DNA from: Microbacterium paraoxydans
Lineage (GTDB): Bacteria; Actinomycetota; Actinomycetes; Actinomycetales; Microbacteriaceae
Direction: 5' to 3'
Assembly (NCBI RefSeq): GCF_019056515.1
Contig: NZ_CP064873.1
Coordinates: 2,728,001-2,792,000, forward strand
Length of the DNA stretch: 64,000 nt
Shown here: piece by piece, positions 1-9,693 of the stretch
Layout: each line of letters opens with the position of its first letter
Numbering within the stretch: the first letter of the stretch is position 1
Notes under the pieces: model-generated
Told to the model about the DNA's origin: nothing
The model's database searches: none
Seen by the model: the letters and a program-made list of their open reading frames with translations, nothing else
Position numbers and translations under genes: made by a program

Positions 1-406
1 CGGCGCGCCCCTCGGACACCACACCGAGGACGACGTCGCCCTGCGGCACGCGCAGGGAGTACGAGCCGTCGGTGACGGCAGCGGCCGCGACGGGGACGCC
101 GGCGCCGGGAGCGTAGGCCGCGACGAAGGTGCGGCCCCGCGAGACGTCGACGCCGGTCGGGAACGTGACGCGACCGGAGACGGTGGCGGTGCTCTCGGGG
201 TCGGCCTGGCCGGGAGACGCGGCGACGTCCGCAGCCGCGGCGACCGCGGTGGGGAGCGCTTCCGCGACGCCGGGGAAGGCCGGGTCGAGCGCGGTCGTGG
301 CCGCGGTCGCGGGTGTCGCGACGAAGACCAGACCGGAGGCGAGGAGGGCGGCGGCGACCGTGACGGCCAGCGCACGGAGACGGCGGAGCGGAGCGGCGAA
401 CGCCAT
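1..406 (-). CDS. Secreted protein, N-terminal part, cut by the window edge
   Basis: This reading frame runs off the left edge of the window, so only about 135 N-terminal residues are seen. It opens with a basic stretch (PLRRLRALA), then a hydrophobic core (VTVAAALLASGLVFVATPATAA), which is a classical Sec signal peptide with an AxA cleavage site. The mature part reads STATVSGRVTFPTGVDVSRGRTF, with GSYSLRVPQGDVVLGVVSEG after it. That is the look of a carboxypeptidase-regulatory or Ig-like beta-sandwich found in actinobacterial surface proteins. I prefer the ATG at 406 over the one at 412 because AAGGA lies five bases before it. The overall function cannot be told from this fragment. Confidence 0.75.
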   Translation of the reverse strand, partial: MAFAAPLRRLRALAVTVAAALLASGLVFVATPATAATTALDPAFPGVAEALPTAVAAAADVAASPGQADPESTATVSGRVTFPTGVDVSRGRTFVAAYAPGAGVPVAAAAVTDGSYSLRVPQGDVVLGVVSEGRA

Positions 407-616
407 GGGCATCCTTCGGGACGGACGCGGTCATCGACCGCGCGGATCAGGGCGTTCTGAGCAGATCACCTCCGTCATGAATACCGGTTCCCCCGCTCCG
501 AAGACAAGCTTTCATCTTCCGCCGAGGCCCCCGGTTCTCGCCGAGACCCCGCCTTCAGCGCGCGGCGTAGCCGGGGTCTCGACGCGAACCCGGGGCCTCG
601 GGGAGAAGAACGCGCG

Positions 617-1222
617 TCAGCGGAGGAGGCCGAGGCTGGCGAGCGCGTGGCGGATGAGGGTGCCGCGGCCGCCCTCCATCTCGGCGGCGACGGCGTCGGA
701 GGCGGCGGCCTCCGGGGAGAACCACGTCACCTCGAGGGCGTCCTGGCGCGGCTCGCACGTCCCGGTCACGGGCACCACGAAGGCGAGGGAGACGGCGTGC
801 TGACGGTCGTCGTGATACGCGCTCACCCCCGGGATCGGGAAGTACTCGGCCACCGTGAACGGCAGCGGCTGCGGCGGCAGGAGCGGGAAGGCCATCGGAC
901 CGAGGTCGTTCTCGACGTGGCGGAACAACGCGTCGCGGATCGTCTCGCCGAAGCGCACCCGGCCCGACACGATCGTGCGTGTGATCTCGCCGAGCGGGGT
1001 GGACCGCAGCAGCACGCCGATCTCGGTGACCTGACCGGAGCCGTCCGTGCGCACGGGGATCGCCTCGACGTAGAGCATCGGAAGGTGGCGCCGGGCCTCT
1101 TCCAGCTCGACGTCGCTCAGCCAGCCGGGGTTCGCATCCGGCACCGGCGGGTTCGCATCGCGGAACGAACCGAGGCCCTCGTCTTCGGGCTCCGGCTCCG
1201 GATCGGGTGTGCGCACCGCCAT
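617..1222 (-). CDS. NUDIX-like DUF4916 family protein
   Basis: The 201-residue product matches the actinobacterial DUF4916 group, a NUDIX-fold family. It has an acidic and proline-rich N-terminus, then the conserved WLSDVELEEARRHLPMLYVEAIPV and VTEIGVLLRSTPLGEITRTIVSGRVRFGETIRDALFRHVENDLG. The second block sits where the NUDIX helix should be, but it lacks a standard GX5EX7REUXEEXGU box, so hydrolase activity is uncertain. The gene is divergent from the esterase that starts at 1288. The ATG at 1222 is preceded by an AAAGGAGG-like Shine-Dalgarno sequence (visible as cctccttt on the + strand). The family is recognised from memory; the substrate is unknown. Confidence 0.75.
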   Translation of the reverse strand: MAVRTPDPEPEPEDEGLGSFRDANPPVPDANPGWLSDVELEEARRHLPMLYVEAIPVRTDGSGQVTEIGVLLRSTPLGEITRTIVSGRVRFGETIRDALFRHVENDLGPMAFPLLPPQPLPFTVAEYFPIPGVSAYHDDRQHAVSLAFVVPVTGTCEPRQDALEVTWFSPEAAASDAVAAEMEGGRGTLIRHALASLGLLR

Positions 1223-1287
1223 GCCTCCTTTCTACCAGCCGTCCTCGTCGATGGCAGCACCGGCGCGAGCCCTGGCAGGATGACGGT

Positions 1288-1968
1288 GTGACCGAGAACC
1301 TGACGATCGACGATGCGGCGACGCGCTGGTCGCACACCGACCGCGCCGGGCTCCCGCTGCTCGTGCTGCTGCACGGGTACGGCGCCGACGAGCACGACCT
1401 CTTCGGCATCGTCCCGTATCTCCCCGCCGGCGTCGCCGTGGCCTCGGTCGCCGCACCACTGACCCCGCCGTGGCCGACCCCCGGTCGCTCCTGGTACCCG
1501 ATCGAGGGGCTCGACGGACGCAGCTCCGCCGCCGTCACCCTCGCGGCGGAGGCGTTCCTGCGCTGGCTCGACGACGCCGCGGCGGACGCGCCGTCGGTGG
1601 CGCTGCTCGGGTTCTCCCAGGGCGCCGCGGTGTCACTCCAGGCCCTGCGGCTGGCCCCCGAACGGTTCGGCGCGGTCGTCGCGCTGAGCGGCTACGCCGC
1701 CCCGGACGCCCTCCCCGGCGATGCGTGCCTCGCGGAGGTCAGCCCCCCGGTGTTCTGGGGCCGCGGTTCCCACGACGACGTCATCCCCGCGCCGCTGATC
1801 GCCCACACGGCGCAATGGCTCCCCACGCACACGTCCCTGTCCGGTCGCGTCTACAGCGGACTGACCCACAGCATCTCCGAGGAGGAGCTCGGCGACGTGC
1901 ACCGGTTCCTCACGACCTGGGTCGAGGGGATCGGCGCGGATCAGGCGGACGGGTCCCGGCCGTCCTGA
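1288..1968 (+). CDS. Phospholipase/carboxylesterase family alpha/beta hydrolase
   Basis: The 226-residue protein belongs to the small carboxylesterase (YpfH/acyl-protein thioesterase-like) group. Visible motifs are the oxyanion loop LLHGYGADEHDL near residue 30, the nucleophile elbow GFSQGAA near residue 110, the acid D in WGRGSHDDVIP and the catalytic H in LTHSISEEEL near the C-terminus. These give a complete Ser-Asp-His triad. I chose the GTG at 1288 because upstream codons lie in the promoter region of the divergent NUDIX gene and the family starts near here. It is a cytoplasmic esterase on short acyl esters by family; the true substrate is not known. Its 3' end overlaps the convergent small membrane protein by 28 bases. 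Confidence 0.85.
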   Translation: MTENLTIDDAATRWSHTDRAGLPLLVLLHGYGADEHDLFGIVPYLPAGVAVASVAAPLTPPWPTPGRSWYPIEGLDGRSSAAVTLAAEAFLRWLDDAAADAPSVALLGFSQGAAVSLQALRLAPERFGAVVALSGYAAPDALPGDACLAEVSPPVFWGRGSHDDVIPAPLIAHTAQWLPTHTSLSGRVYSGLTHSISEEELGDVHRFLTTWVEGIGADQADGSRPS

Positions 1969-2210
1969 GCGCCGTCAGCGGAGTCCGGGTCTTCGACATC
2001 GCCCTCCGCCGCGTCTCCCCTGCCGCCCGCGGAACCGCGGAACGCCACGGACAGGGCGACGCCGATCGCGAGACCGATCCCGATGCCGAGGATCCAGTTG
2101 CCCAGCGCCATCCCCATCGAGACACCGATGGCCATGCCCACCGCGAGACCGATGCCGAGGCCCGTCCGTGCGCGCATTTCGTCGGGACTGGGGTTCCGAT
2201 CATCTGCCAT
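1941..2210 (-). CDS. Small glycine-rich membrane protein, hypothetical
   Basis: An 89-residue protein with a polar N-terminus (ADDRNPSPDEMRARTG), then a long Gly/Ala/Ile-rich hydrophobic block of roughly 40 residues (LGIGLAVGMAIGVSMGMALG and WILGIGIGLAIGVALSVAF), and an acidic tail. The block could form two short membrane helices packed through GxxxG-like small residues. I do not recognise a functional family. Microbacteria often carry such glycine-zipper-like small membrane proteins. The start is the ATG at 2210; a longer reading frame upstream has no coding character. It converges on and slightly overlaps the esterase gene. Confidence 0.65.
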   Translation of the reverse strand: MADDRNPSPDEMRARTGLGIGLAVGMAIGVSMGMALGNWILGIGIGLAIGVALSVAFRGSAGGRGDAAEGDVEDPDSADGAQDGRDPSA

Positions 2211-2491
2211 GCCTCCACGGTACGAGCCGTCGCGCGGCCCCGCATCCCCCGCGCGACGGAGCGGCGACACGCCCGGGAGTTGCGCGGCGCGACACGCCCG
2301 GGTATCGTCGTGGCGTCCTGTCCGCCGTGTCTGGAAGTCCTTTGATCTGAATCGTCGCCTCCGCGCCCCTCTTCTCGCGCGCTGACCCGACGATCGCCGA
2401 CTCCCCGGCAGATGCCCTCCTCCGCTTCCGTGACTCCACGGTCCGAAGGGCTCGGTGTCAGTGCACCCTCGCACTCGACAGGAGACACCCC

Positions 2492-4120
2492 ATGTCACAG
2501 CCCTCTTCCCCGCACGCCGCCGTCGTCCTCGACCGCCTCTCCCTCACCTGGCCCGACGGCACGGTCGCCCTCGACGGCGTGTCCGGAGCCTTCGGCGCCG
2601 GGCGCACGGGACTGGTCGGCCGCAACGGCGCCGGCAAGTCCACGCTGCTCCGGCTGATCGCCGGGGAGCTCGCCCCCACCTCCGGAACGCTCACCACCTC
2701 GGGCGAGGTCGCCTTCCTCCCCCAGCAGCTCACCCTCGACGTGGACCGTCGGGTGTCCGACCTCCTCGGGGTGACGGCCGCCCTCGATGCCGTGCGGGCC
2801 ATCACCGCCGGTGACGTCGACCCCGCGCACTTCGACGCGGTCGGCGACGACTGGGACATCGAGGCGCGGGCGGAGGCCTCCCTCGCGGAGGCCGGGCTCG
2901 CCCCCGCCTTCCTCGACCGCACGGTCGGTGAGCTGTCCGGAGGGGAGGCCGTGCTCGTCGCGATCGCCGGCATCCGGCTGCGCCGGGCTCCCATCACCCT
3001 CCTCGACGAGCCGACGAACAACCTCGACCGCGACGCCAGGGCGGCCCTCGCCGCGATGGTGCAGTCCTGGAAGGGCACGCTCATCGTCGTGAGCCACGAC
3101 CTCGCTCTGCTCGAGCTCATGGACGACACCGCCGAGCTGTACGGACGGAACCTCTCCGTGTTCGGCGGCCCCTACTCCGAGTGGCGCGCGTGGCTCGACG
3201 CGGAGCAGGACGCGGCGAAGCAGGCCGAGGTCGCCGCCGCCCAGGTGCTCCGCAAGGAGAAGCGGCAGCGGATCGAGGCCGAGGTCAAGCTCGCCCATCG
3301 GGCCCGGACCGCCAAGAAGGCCGAGGTCGAGAAGCGCGTCCCGAAGATCGTCGCGCACGGTCGGAAGATGGCCGCCGAGGTGTCCGCGGGGAGGCTGCGC
3401 ACCGAGGTCGGCGCGAAGGAGGACGCGGCCCGCGCGGCACACGATGCCGCGGGGCGACGGGTCCGCTCCGACGCCTCGATGAAGATCGAGCTGCCGGACC
3501 CCGACGTGTCGCGGAGCCGGCGGATCGCCGAGCTCGGCGGACCGGAGCGGTCGTGGGTGATCCAGGGTCCGGAGCGCGTGGCCCTCATCGGCCGCAACGG
3601 CGCCGGCAAGACGACGCTGCTGGAGCGGTTGGTCTCCGGCGCCGCGCCCGACTCCGGAGACGAGGCGCGGGAGCGGCCGGAGCTCCGGGCGGAGGCGCTC
3701 ACCGACCGGATCGGCTACCTGCCGCAGCGGGTGGACGGTCTCGACGAGGGCCTGTCCGTGTTCGCGAACGTGGCCGCCGCGGCACCCCAGGTCCCGGAGA
3801 AGGAGCTCCGCAACCGGCTCGCCCGGTTCCTCATCCGGGGCGGGACGACCGACCGCCCGGTGTCGGCGCTCTCCGGCGGGGAGAGGTTCCGGGTCGCCTT
3901 GGCCCGGCTACTCCTCACGGATCCGGCTCCGCACCTCGTTGTCCTCGACGAGCCGACGAACAACCTCGACCTCGACACGGTCGACCAGCTCGTCGAGGCG
4001 CTGCGGGCGTACCGCGGGGCGGTGCTCGTCGTGAGTCACGACGACGCCTTCCTCGCCCGGCTCGACCTCGACCTCACCCTGGAGATCGATGCCGACGGCG
4101 GGTTGCGGGAGGTCGGGTGA
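2492..4120 (+). CDS. ABC-F family ATP-binding cassette protein
   Basis: The 542-residue protein has two ABC ATPase domains and no membrane segments, the layout of the ABC-F family that acts on the ribosome rather than in transport. Domain 1 has GRNGAGKST near residue 47, a signature ELSGGEAVL and Walker [13 protein letters not shown]. The linker at about 230-330 is highly charged and probably coiled ([28 protein letters not shown]). Domain 2 has [25 protein letters not shown] and [12 protein letters not shown]. The ATG at 2492 follows AGGAGA by seven bases. Related actinobacterial proteins are either translation factors or antibiotic-resistance ABC-Fs; the sequence alone does not decide which. 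A large palindrome lies just after the stop. Confidence 0.9.
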   Translation: MSQPSSPHAAVVLDRLSLTWPDGTVALDGVSGAFGAGRTGLVGRNGAGKSTLLRLIAGELAPTSGTLTTSGEVAFLPQQLTLDVDRRVSDLLGVTAALDAVRAITAGDVDPAHFDAVGDDWDIEARAEASLAEAGLAPAFLDRTVGELSGGEAVLVAIAGIRLRRAPITLLDEPTNNLDRDARAALAAMVQSWKGTLIVVSHDLALLELMDDTAELYGRNLSVFGGPYSEWRAWLDAEQDAAKQAEVAAAQVLRKEKRQRIEAEVKLAHRARTAKKAEVEKRVPKIVAHGRKMAAEVSAGRLRTEVGAKEDAARAAHDAAGRRVRSDASMKIELPDPDVSRSRRIAELGGPERSWVIQGPERVALIGRNGAGKTTLLERLVSGAAPDSGDEARERPELRAEALTDRIGYLPQRVDGLDEGLSVFANVAAAAPQVPEKELRNRLARFLIRGGTTDRPVSALSGGERFRVALARLLLTDPAPHLVVLDEPTNNLDLDTVDQLVEALRAYRGAVLVVSHDDAFLARLDLDLTLEIDADGGLREVG

Positions 4121-4140
4121 CGTCATCCGTCGTTCCGTCT

Positions 4141-4207
4141 GCACGACCCGGGTCCGCCCGCACGACCGGAACCGTGGTTCCGTCGTGCGGGCGGAACCAG
4201 GTCGTGC
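4141..4207. repeat. Large imperfect palindrome after the ABC-F gene
   Basis: Left inner arm 4154-4173 pairs with right inner arm 4176-4194 (19 pairs, one bulged base, 2-base loop). The outer arms 4141-4155 and 4193-4207 match at 13 of 15 bases. The whole 67-bp element can fold into one long hairpin. There is no T-run, so it is either a REP-like element or an unusual terminator between ABC-F and lhr. The GCACGAC core also occurs twice at 43647-43673. Confidence 0.75.
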
Positions 4208-4270
4208 GGGTGGCGCAGCCGGGTGTCAAGGTCCGGGCCGGATGTCGGTGGGGTCGGGAATGATGGAGGC

Positions 4271-7200
4271 ATGAGCGACGTGCTCGACCGCTTCACCCCG
4301 GCCACACAGGACTGGTTCCGGGGTGCCTTCACCGCACCCACGCCGGCACAGGCGGGGGCGTGGGAGGCGATCTCCGCCGGCAAGCACGCCCTCGTCGTCG
4401 CTCCGACGGGCTCCGGCAAGACCCTGTCGGCGTTCCTCTGGGCGATCGACAGCGTGTTCCGCGAGCGCGCCGACCTCCCGGAGGAGCCGAAGAAGGACGG
4501 GTCCCGCACGCGGATCCTGTACATCTCCCCGCTCAAGGCCCTCGGCGTCGACGTGGAGCGCAACCTGCGCTCGCCCCTCATCGGCATCGGGCAGTCCGCG
4601 CGGCGACTCGGTCTCACCGCCCCCGGCATCACGGTGGGCGTCCGCTCCGGTGATACCACGTCGAGCGATCGCCGCAAGCTCGTGTCCGATCCACCCGACA
4701 TCCTCATCACGACGCCCGAGTCGCTGTACCTCATGCTCACGAGCCGGGCCGGCGACACCCTGCGCGACGTGCACACGGTCATCATCGACGAGGTGCACGC
4801 GGTCGCCGCCACCAAGCGCGGCGCGCACCTCGCGGTGAGCCTGGAGCGCCTCGACGCCCTCCGCCGCTCCCACGGCGCGGAGACCGCGGCGCAGCGCATC
4901 GGCCTCTCGGCCACCGTCCGCCCGATCGACGAGGTCGCGCGCTTCCTCGGCGGCGCCGACCCGGTCGAGATCGTCGCTCCCCCGGCATCGAAGACCTTCG
5001 AGCTCGGCGTCGTCGTGCCGATGGACGACATGACCAACCCGCCACCCCCGCCCGGGGCGCCGCCGGAGGCCCCGGGGATCGATGCGGAGTACACCGAGGT
5101 CACCGGCTCGGTGTGGCCGCACGTCGAGGAGGCGATCGTCGACCGCATCCTCCAGAACAACTCGACCATCGTCTTCGCGAACTCCCGCCGCCTCGCCGAA
5201 CGGCTGACCGGACGGTTGAACGAGATCTATGCGGAGCGGATCGGGGTCGCTCTTCCGGAGCCGACCGTGCCCGCCGCGATGATGGCACAGGCGGGGTCGA
5301 CCGCCGGCGCCGATCCCGTACTCGCCAAGGCTCACCACGGCTCGGTGTCGAAGGAGCAGCGCGCGCAGGTCGAGGAGGAGCTGAAGTCGGGGGTGCTCCG
5401 CTGCGTGGTCGCCACGAGCAGCCTGGAGCTCGGCATCGACATGGGCGCCGTCGACCTCGTGATCCAGGTCGAGGCGCCGCCGTCCGCGGCCTCCGGGCTC
5501 CAGCGCGTGGGACGGGCCGGACACCAGGTCGGCGAGATCAGCCGCGCGGCCCTGTTCCCCAAGCACCGCGGGGACGTGCTGCACACCGCGATCGTGACGG
5601 AGCGGATGCTCGCGGGGAAGATCGAGGCCATCCAGGTGCCGCGGAACCCGCTCGACATCCTCGCCCAGCAGACCGTCGCGGCCAGCGCCCTCGGAGCGAT
5701 CAGCGTCGAGGAGTGGTTCGAGACCGTCCGCCGTTCCGCCCCGTTCCAGTCGCTCCCCCGCTCCGCGTACGAGGCCACGCTCGACCTGCTGGCCGGCCGC
5801 TTCCCCTCCGACGAGTTCGCCGAGCTGCGCCCGCGCCTGGTCTGGGATCGCGACGCCGGCACGCTCACGGGCCGCCCGGGGGCACAGCGGATCGCGGTCA
5901 CCAGCGGCGGCACCATCCCCGACCGGGGGCTGTTCGGCGTCTTCGTGGCCGGCGAGTCCACGGGCGCCCGAGTGGGCGAGCTCGACGAGGAGATGGTCTA
6001 CGAGTCCCGCGTCGGCGACGTCTTCACCCTGGGCACCACGAGCTGGCGCATCGCCGAGATCACCCACGACCGCGTCAACGTCATCCCCGCCTACGGCCAG
6101 CCCGGCAAGGTGCCGTTCTGGCACGGCGACGGCATCGGCCGCCCGTTCGAGCTGGGCGAGGCGCTCGGGGCGTTCTCCCGCGAGGTGTCCGCCGCGAAGC
6201 CGGAGAAGGCGGAGCAGCGGCTCATCGCGGCCGGACTCGACGAGCAGGCGCGCGCCAACCTCCTCGCGCATCTCTCCGAGCAGCGGGAGGCCACGGGCAC
6301 CCTGCCGACGGACCGTACGCTCACCGTGGAGCGCGGACACGACGAGGTCGGCGACTGGCGCGTCATCCTGCATTCCCCGTACGGCATGAAGGTGCATGCG
6401 CCCTGGGCGCTCGCCATCAATGCGCGCGTGCGGGAGCGTCTCGGCGTCGAGGGCTCCGCGGTGGCGAGCGACGACGGCATCATCGTGCGCATCCCCGACG
6501 CCGAGTCCGAGCCGCCCGGTGCGGAGCTCTTCGTGTTCGATCCGGACGAGCTCGAGCAGCTCGTCACGCAGGAGGTCGGCGGCTCGGCGCTGTTCGCCTC
6601 GCGGTTCCGCGAGTGCGCCGCGCGGGCGCTGCTCATGCCCCGCACGAACCCCAACCGCCGCACGCCGCTGTGGCAGCAGCGCCAGCGCTCGGCCCAGCTC
6701 CTCGAGGTCGCCCGCCGGCATCCCACCTTCCCCGTGATCCTGGAGACCCTGCGCGAGGTGCTGCAGGACGTCTACGACCTGCCGTCGCTCCGGAAGCTCG
6801 CGACGAGCATCGCCGACCGCCGCATCCGCCTCGTCGAGACCCAGCCGGGACAGCCGTCGCCCTTCGCGCGCGACCTCCTCTTCGGCTACGTCGGCGCGTT
6901 CATGTACGAGGGCGACTCGCCGCTGGCCGAGCGCCGAGCGGCCGCCCTGTCCGTCGATCCCGCGCTGCTCGGGGAGCTGCTGGGCACGGTCGAGCTGCGC
7001 GAGCTCCTCGACCCCGACGTCATCGCGCAGTTCGAGCGCGAGGCCCAGCGCCTCGACCCGGAGCGTCGGGCGCGCGGCCTGGAGGGCGTCGCCGACCTGC
7101 TCCGGCTGCTCGGGCCGCTCGACGCCGACGAGGTGGCGGCACGCCTCGATCCGGAGTCCACCGGCGGAGCGACCGCGGCGACGCTGCTCGACGACCTCGT

Positions 7201-8854
7201 GACCGCGCGGCGGGCCATCCCCGTCACGTTCGCCGGGGTGGCCAGGGTCGCCGCGATCGAGGACGCCGGGCGCCTGCGCGACGCGCTCGGAGCAGCCCTG
7301 CCGACCGGCATCCCCGTGGCCTTCCTCGAGCCCCTGGCGGATCCCCTCGGCGACCTCGTGGCCCGTCACGCCCGCACCCACGGCCCCTTCACCACCGCAG
7401 CCGTCGCCGAGCGCTTCGGTCTCGGCACCGCGGTCGCCCGGCACACCCTGCAACGTCTGGAGACGAACGGCCGCCTCACGAGCGGGTACTTCCTCCCCAC
7501 CGCGGCCGGCAGCGGCGACGACATCGAGTGGTGCGACACCGAGGTGCTACGGCGGCTGCGCATGCGGTCGCTCGCGGCGATCCGCGGGTCCGTCGAGCCG
7601 GTCTCCCCGGAGGCCTATGCGCGGTTCCTGCCGGACTGGCAGCATCTCGGTCGACCCCTGGAGGGCATCGACGGCGTGCTCACGGTGATCGAGCAGTTCG
7701 CCGGGGTGCCCATCCCGGCCAGCGCCTGGGAGTCGCTCGTCCTGCCGTCGCGGGTGCGCGACTACAGCCCGGCGATGCTCGACGAGCTCACGGCCGCGGG
7801 CGAGGTGATCTGGTCGGGACACGGCACCCTCCCCGGGCGCGACGGGTGGGTCTCGCTGCACCCGGCCGATCTCGCCCCGTTCACCCTGCCCGATCCGGAC
7901 GCGGAGATCGCCGCGGAGTCGCTGGAGGCGCGCCTCCTCGCGGCCCTCGCGGCGGGCGGCGCCTACTTCGCCGCGCAGCTCAAGGAGATGACCGGCGCCG
8001 AGAACGAGCAGTCGGTGCTGGAGGCCCTGTGGTCGCTGACGTGGTCCGGGCACGTCACCAACGACACGTTCGCGCCGATCCGCTCGCTGCTGACCGGGGG
8101 CTCCCAGGCCCACAAGGTCAAGCGTCGCGCCCCGCGTGCGCGTACCTATCGCGGCATGTCGCTCACGCGCACCGCTCCGCGCCCGGCCTCCATCGGCGGT
8201 CGCTGGTCGCTGCTCCCCGAGGTCGAGACCGATCCGGCGCGGCGCGCGACCGTCACCGCCGGACTGCTCCTCGACCGCTACGGGGTGGTCACCCGCGGAG
8301 CCGTGCAGTCGGAGGGCGTCCCCGGCGGATTCGCCCAGGCGTACCGCGTGCTGGCCGGGTTCGAGGAGGCGGGGCACTGCCGCCGCGGCTACGTGATCGA
8401 GAAGCTCGGCGCCGCTCAGTTCGCCGCCTCCGCCACGGTCGACCGCCTCCGCACGTACGCCGGCCTCGCCGACCCACCACCGCGGAAAGCCGTCACCCTG
8501 GCGGCCACCGACCCGGCGAACCCGTACGGCGCGGCGCTCGGGTGGCCGAAGCTCGAGGGCGTGTCGCATCGACCCGGCCGCAAGGCCGGGGGCCTCGTGG
8601 TGCTCGTCGACGGCGCCCTCGTCCTGTCGCTCGAGCGCGGCGGACGGACCGTGCTGTGCTTCACGGACGACGAGGAGGTCCTGCAGGCCGCCGCCGCCGA
8701 CCTCGCGACGACGGCCAGGGACCGCCGCCTCGACACGCTCACCGTCGAGAAGGTGAACGGCGAGGGGGTCTACGGCACGATCCTCGGGCGGGCTCTGCAG
8801 GAGGCGGGCTTCGTGCAGACGCCGCGCGGCTTCACGCTCCGCAAGGCCGTCTGA
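4271..8854 (+). CDS. lhr: Lhr family ATP-dependent helicase
   Basis: A very large superfamily 2 helicase of 1527 residues, the usual length of the long actinobacterial Lhr. RecA domain 1 has the Q-motif region, Walker A APTGSGKT near residue 45, SPLKALGVDV, TTPESLYLML, DEVH (VIIDEVHAVAATKRGAH) and SAT. RecA domain 2 has VFANSRRLAERL, VATSSLELGIDMGAVD and QRVGRAGHQVG. The remaining 900 residues hold the winged-helix, beta-barrel and C-terminal regions of Lhr. Lhr is a DNA-damage-inducible 3'-5' translocase that unwinds RNA:DNA hybrids. I chose the ATG at 4271, which follows TGATGGAGGC; upstream codons are palindrome sequence. The Nei-type glycosylase lies two genes downstream, fitting a DNA-repair setting. 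Confidence 0.93.
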   Translation: MSDVLDRFTPATQDWFRGAFTAPTPAQAGAWEAISAGKHALVVAPTGSGKTLSAFLWAIDSVFRERADLPEEPKKDGSRTRILYISPLKALGVDVERNLRSPLIGIGQSARRLGLTAPGITVGVRSGDTTSSDRRKLVSDPPDILITTPESLYLMLTSRAGDTLRDVHTVIIDEVHAVAATKRGAHLAVSLERLDALRRSHGAETAAQRIGLSATVRPIDEVARFLGGADPVEIVAPPASKTFELGVVVPMDDMTNPPPPPGAPPEAPGIDAEYTEVTGSVWPHVEEAIVDRILQNNSTIVFANSRRLAERLTGRLNEIYAERIGVALPEPTVPAAMMAQAGSTAGADPVLAKAHHGSVSKEQRAQVEEELKSGVLRCVVATSSLELGIDMGAVDLVIQVEAPPSAASGLQRVGRAGHQVGEISRAALFPKHRGDVLHTAIVTERMLAGKIEAIQVPRNPLDILAQQTVAASALGAISVEEWFETVRRSAPFQSLPRSAYEATLDLLAGRFPSDEFAELRPRLVWDRDAGTLTGRPGAQRIAVTSGGTIPDRGLFGVFVAGESTGARVGELDEEMVYESRVGDVFTLGTTSWRIAEITHDRVNVIPAYGQPGKVPFWHGDGIGRPFELGEALGAFSREVSAAKPEKAEQRLIAAGLDEQARANLLAHLSEQREATGTLPTDRTLTVERGHDEVGDWRVILHSPYGMKVHAPWALAINARVRERLGVEGSAVASDDGIIVRIPDAESEPPGAELFVFDPDELEQLVTQEVGGSALFASRFRECAARALLMPRTNPNRRTPLWQQRQRSAQLLEVARRHPTFPVILETLREVLQDVYDLPSLRKLATSIADRRIRLVETQPGQPSPFARDLLFGYVGAFMYEGDSPLAERRAAALSVDPALLGELLGTVELRELLDPDVIAQFEREAQRLDPERRARGLEGVADLLRLLGPLDADEVAARLDPESTGGATAATLLDDLVTARRAIPVTFAGVARVAAIEDAGRLRDALGAALPTGIPVAFLEPLADPLGDLVARHARTHGPFTTAAVAERFGLGTAVARHTLQRLETNGRLTSGYFLPTAAGSGDDIEWCDTEVLRRLRMRSLAAIRGSVEPVSPEAYARFLPDWQHLGRPLEGIDGVLTVIEQFAGVPIPASAWESLVLPSRVRDYSPAMLDELTAAGEVIWSGHGTLPGRDGWVSLHPADLAPFTLPDPDAEIAAESLEARLLAALAAGGAYFAAQLKEMTGAENEQSVLEALWSLTWSGHVTNDTFAPIRSLLTGGSQAHKVKRRAPRARTYRGMSLTRTAPRPASIGGRWSLLPEVETDPARRATVTAGLLLDRYGVVTRGAVQSEGVPGGFAQAYRVLAGFEEAGHCRRGYVIEKLGAAQFAASATVDRLRTYAGLADPPPRKAVTLAATDPANPYGAALGWPKLEGVSHRPGRKAGGLVVLVDGALVLSLERGGRTVLCFTDDEEVLQAAAADLATTARDRRLDTLTVEKVNGEGVYGTILGRALQEAGFVQTPRGFTLRKAV

Positions 8855-8898
8855 CCCGGCCTCACCACGACCACTACTGACCCCCCTACCCTGGAGCC

Positions 8899-9693
8899 AT
8901 GATCCGAGAGTTCGCCGCCGGCGTCCGCACCCTGTTCCGCGGCTTCGGCGTGTGGCGCACCCGTCCGGGCCTGATGGCGCTCGGGCTCGTCCCCGCGATC
9001 ATCGCGCTCGTGCTCCTCGCCGCCGTCCTCGTGCCGCTGGTCCTGTCGCTGCCCTCGCTGTCGGCCTGGCTCACCCCCTTCGCCGACGGATGGGTCGAGC
9101 CCTGGCGCGGGTTCCTGCGGACCGCGGTCAGCCTCGTGGTGGTCGCCGCCGCGCTCGCGCTGGCCAGTTCGGTGTTCAGCGCCCTCACCCTCACGATCGG
9201 CGACCCGTTCTACCAGCGGATCTGGCACGCCGTGGAGAAGGACCTCGGCGACCCGCCTCCCGCCGACGGCGGCAGTTTCTGGACCACCGTCGGTGAAGGT
9301 CTCCGACTGGTCGTGCTCGGCATCCTCATCGCCCTCCTCGTGCTCCTCATCGGCCTCGTGCCCGGTGTCGGCGGCGTCCTCGGCGCGGTGTCCGGCGTGG
9401 TCCTCACGGGCCGCCTGCTCGCGCGGGAGCTGACCGGTCGAGCCTTCGATGCGCGCGATCTCAGCCCCGCCGCCCGCGCCGCGCTGTTCTCCGGCAGTCG
9501 CGCCCGCGTGCTCGGCTTCGGGGTCGCCACCCAGCTCTGCTTCCTCATCCCGGGCGGCGCCGTCGCCGTGATGCCGGCCGCGGTCGCGGGAAGCACGATG
9601 CTGGCGCGCGACATGCAGGCCCGCACCCCGCTCGCGGTCGCCACCCCCGCACCGGCGCCGGGACGGCACGACCGCACGACCGGGATCGCCTGA
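8899..9693 (+). CDS. EI24 domain-containing membrane protein
   Basis: A 264-residue integral membrane protein with about five to six hydrophobic segments: LMALGLVPAIIALVLLAAVL, LRTAVSLVVVAAALALASSV, VVLGILIALLVLLIGLVPG and LGFGVATQLCFLIPGGAVAV. The EI24/CysZ family signature is seen in DPFYQRIWHAVEKDLG and in LVPGVGGVLGAVSG. Family members are linked to sulfate uptake (CysZ) in proteobacteria, but actinobacterial members have no shown substrate. The stop codon overlaps the start of the downstream glycosylase (TGATG), so the two are translationally coupled. No sulfur genes are nearby, so a sulfate role is not supported by context. Confidence 0.8.
   Translation: MIREFAAGVRTLFRGFGVWRTRPGLMALGLVPAIIALVLLAAVLVPLVLSLPSLSAWLTPFADGWVEPWRGFLRTAVSLVVVAAALALASSVFSALTLTIGDPFYQRIWHAVEKDLGDPPPADGGSFWTTVGEGLRLVVLGILIALLVLLIGLVPGVGGVLGAVSGVVLTGRLLARELTGRAFDARDLSPAARAALFSGSRARVLGFGVATQLCFLIPGGAVAVMPAAVAGSTMLARDMQARTPLAVATPAPAPGRHDRTTGIA

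Noticed and set aside
4226..7453. A 1075-codon open frame on the minus strand, opposite lhr
   Set aside because: It is the mirror of the lhr gene in a high-GC genome; the residue mix (Arg, Glu, Gly, His, Leu-rich) and lack of any domain show it is not coding.
5113..8880. A 1255-codon open frame on the plus strand inside lhr
   Set aside because: Arg/Pro/Gly/Ala-rich translation in the +1 frame of lhr, without any domain.
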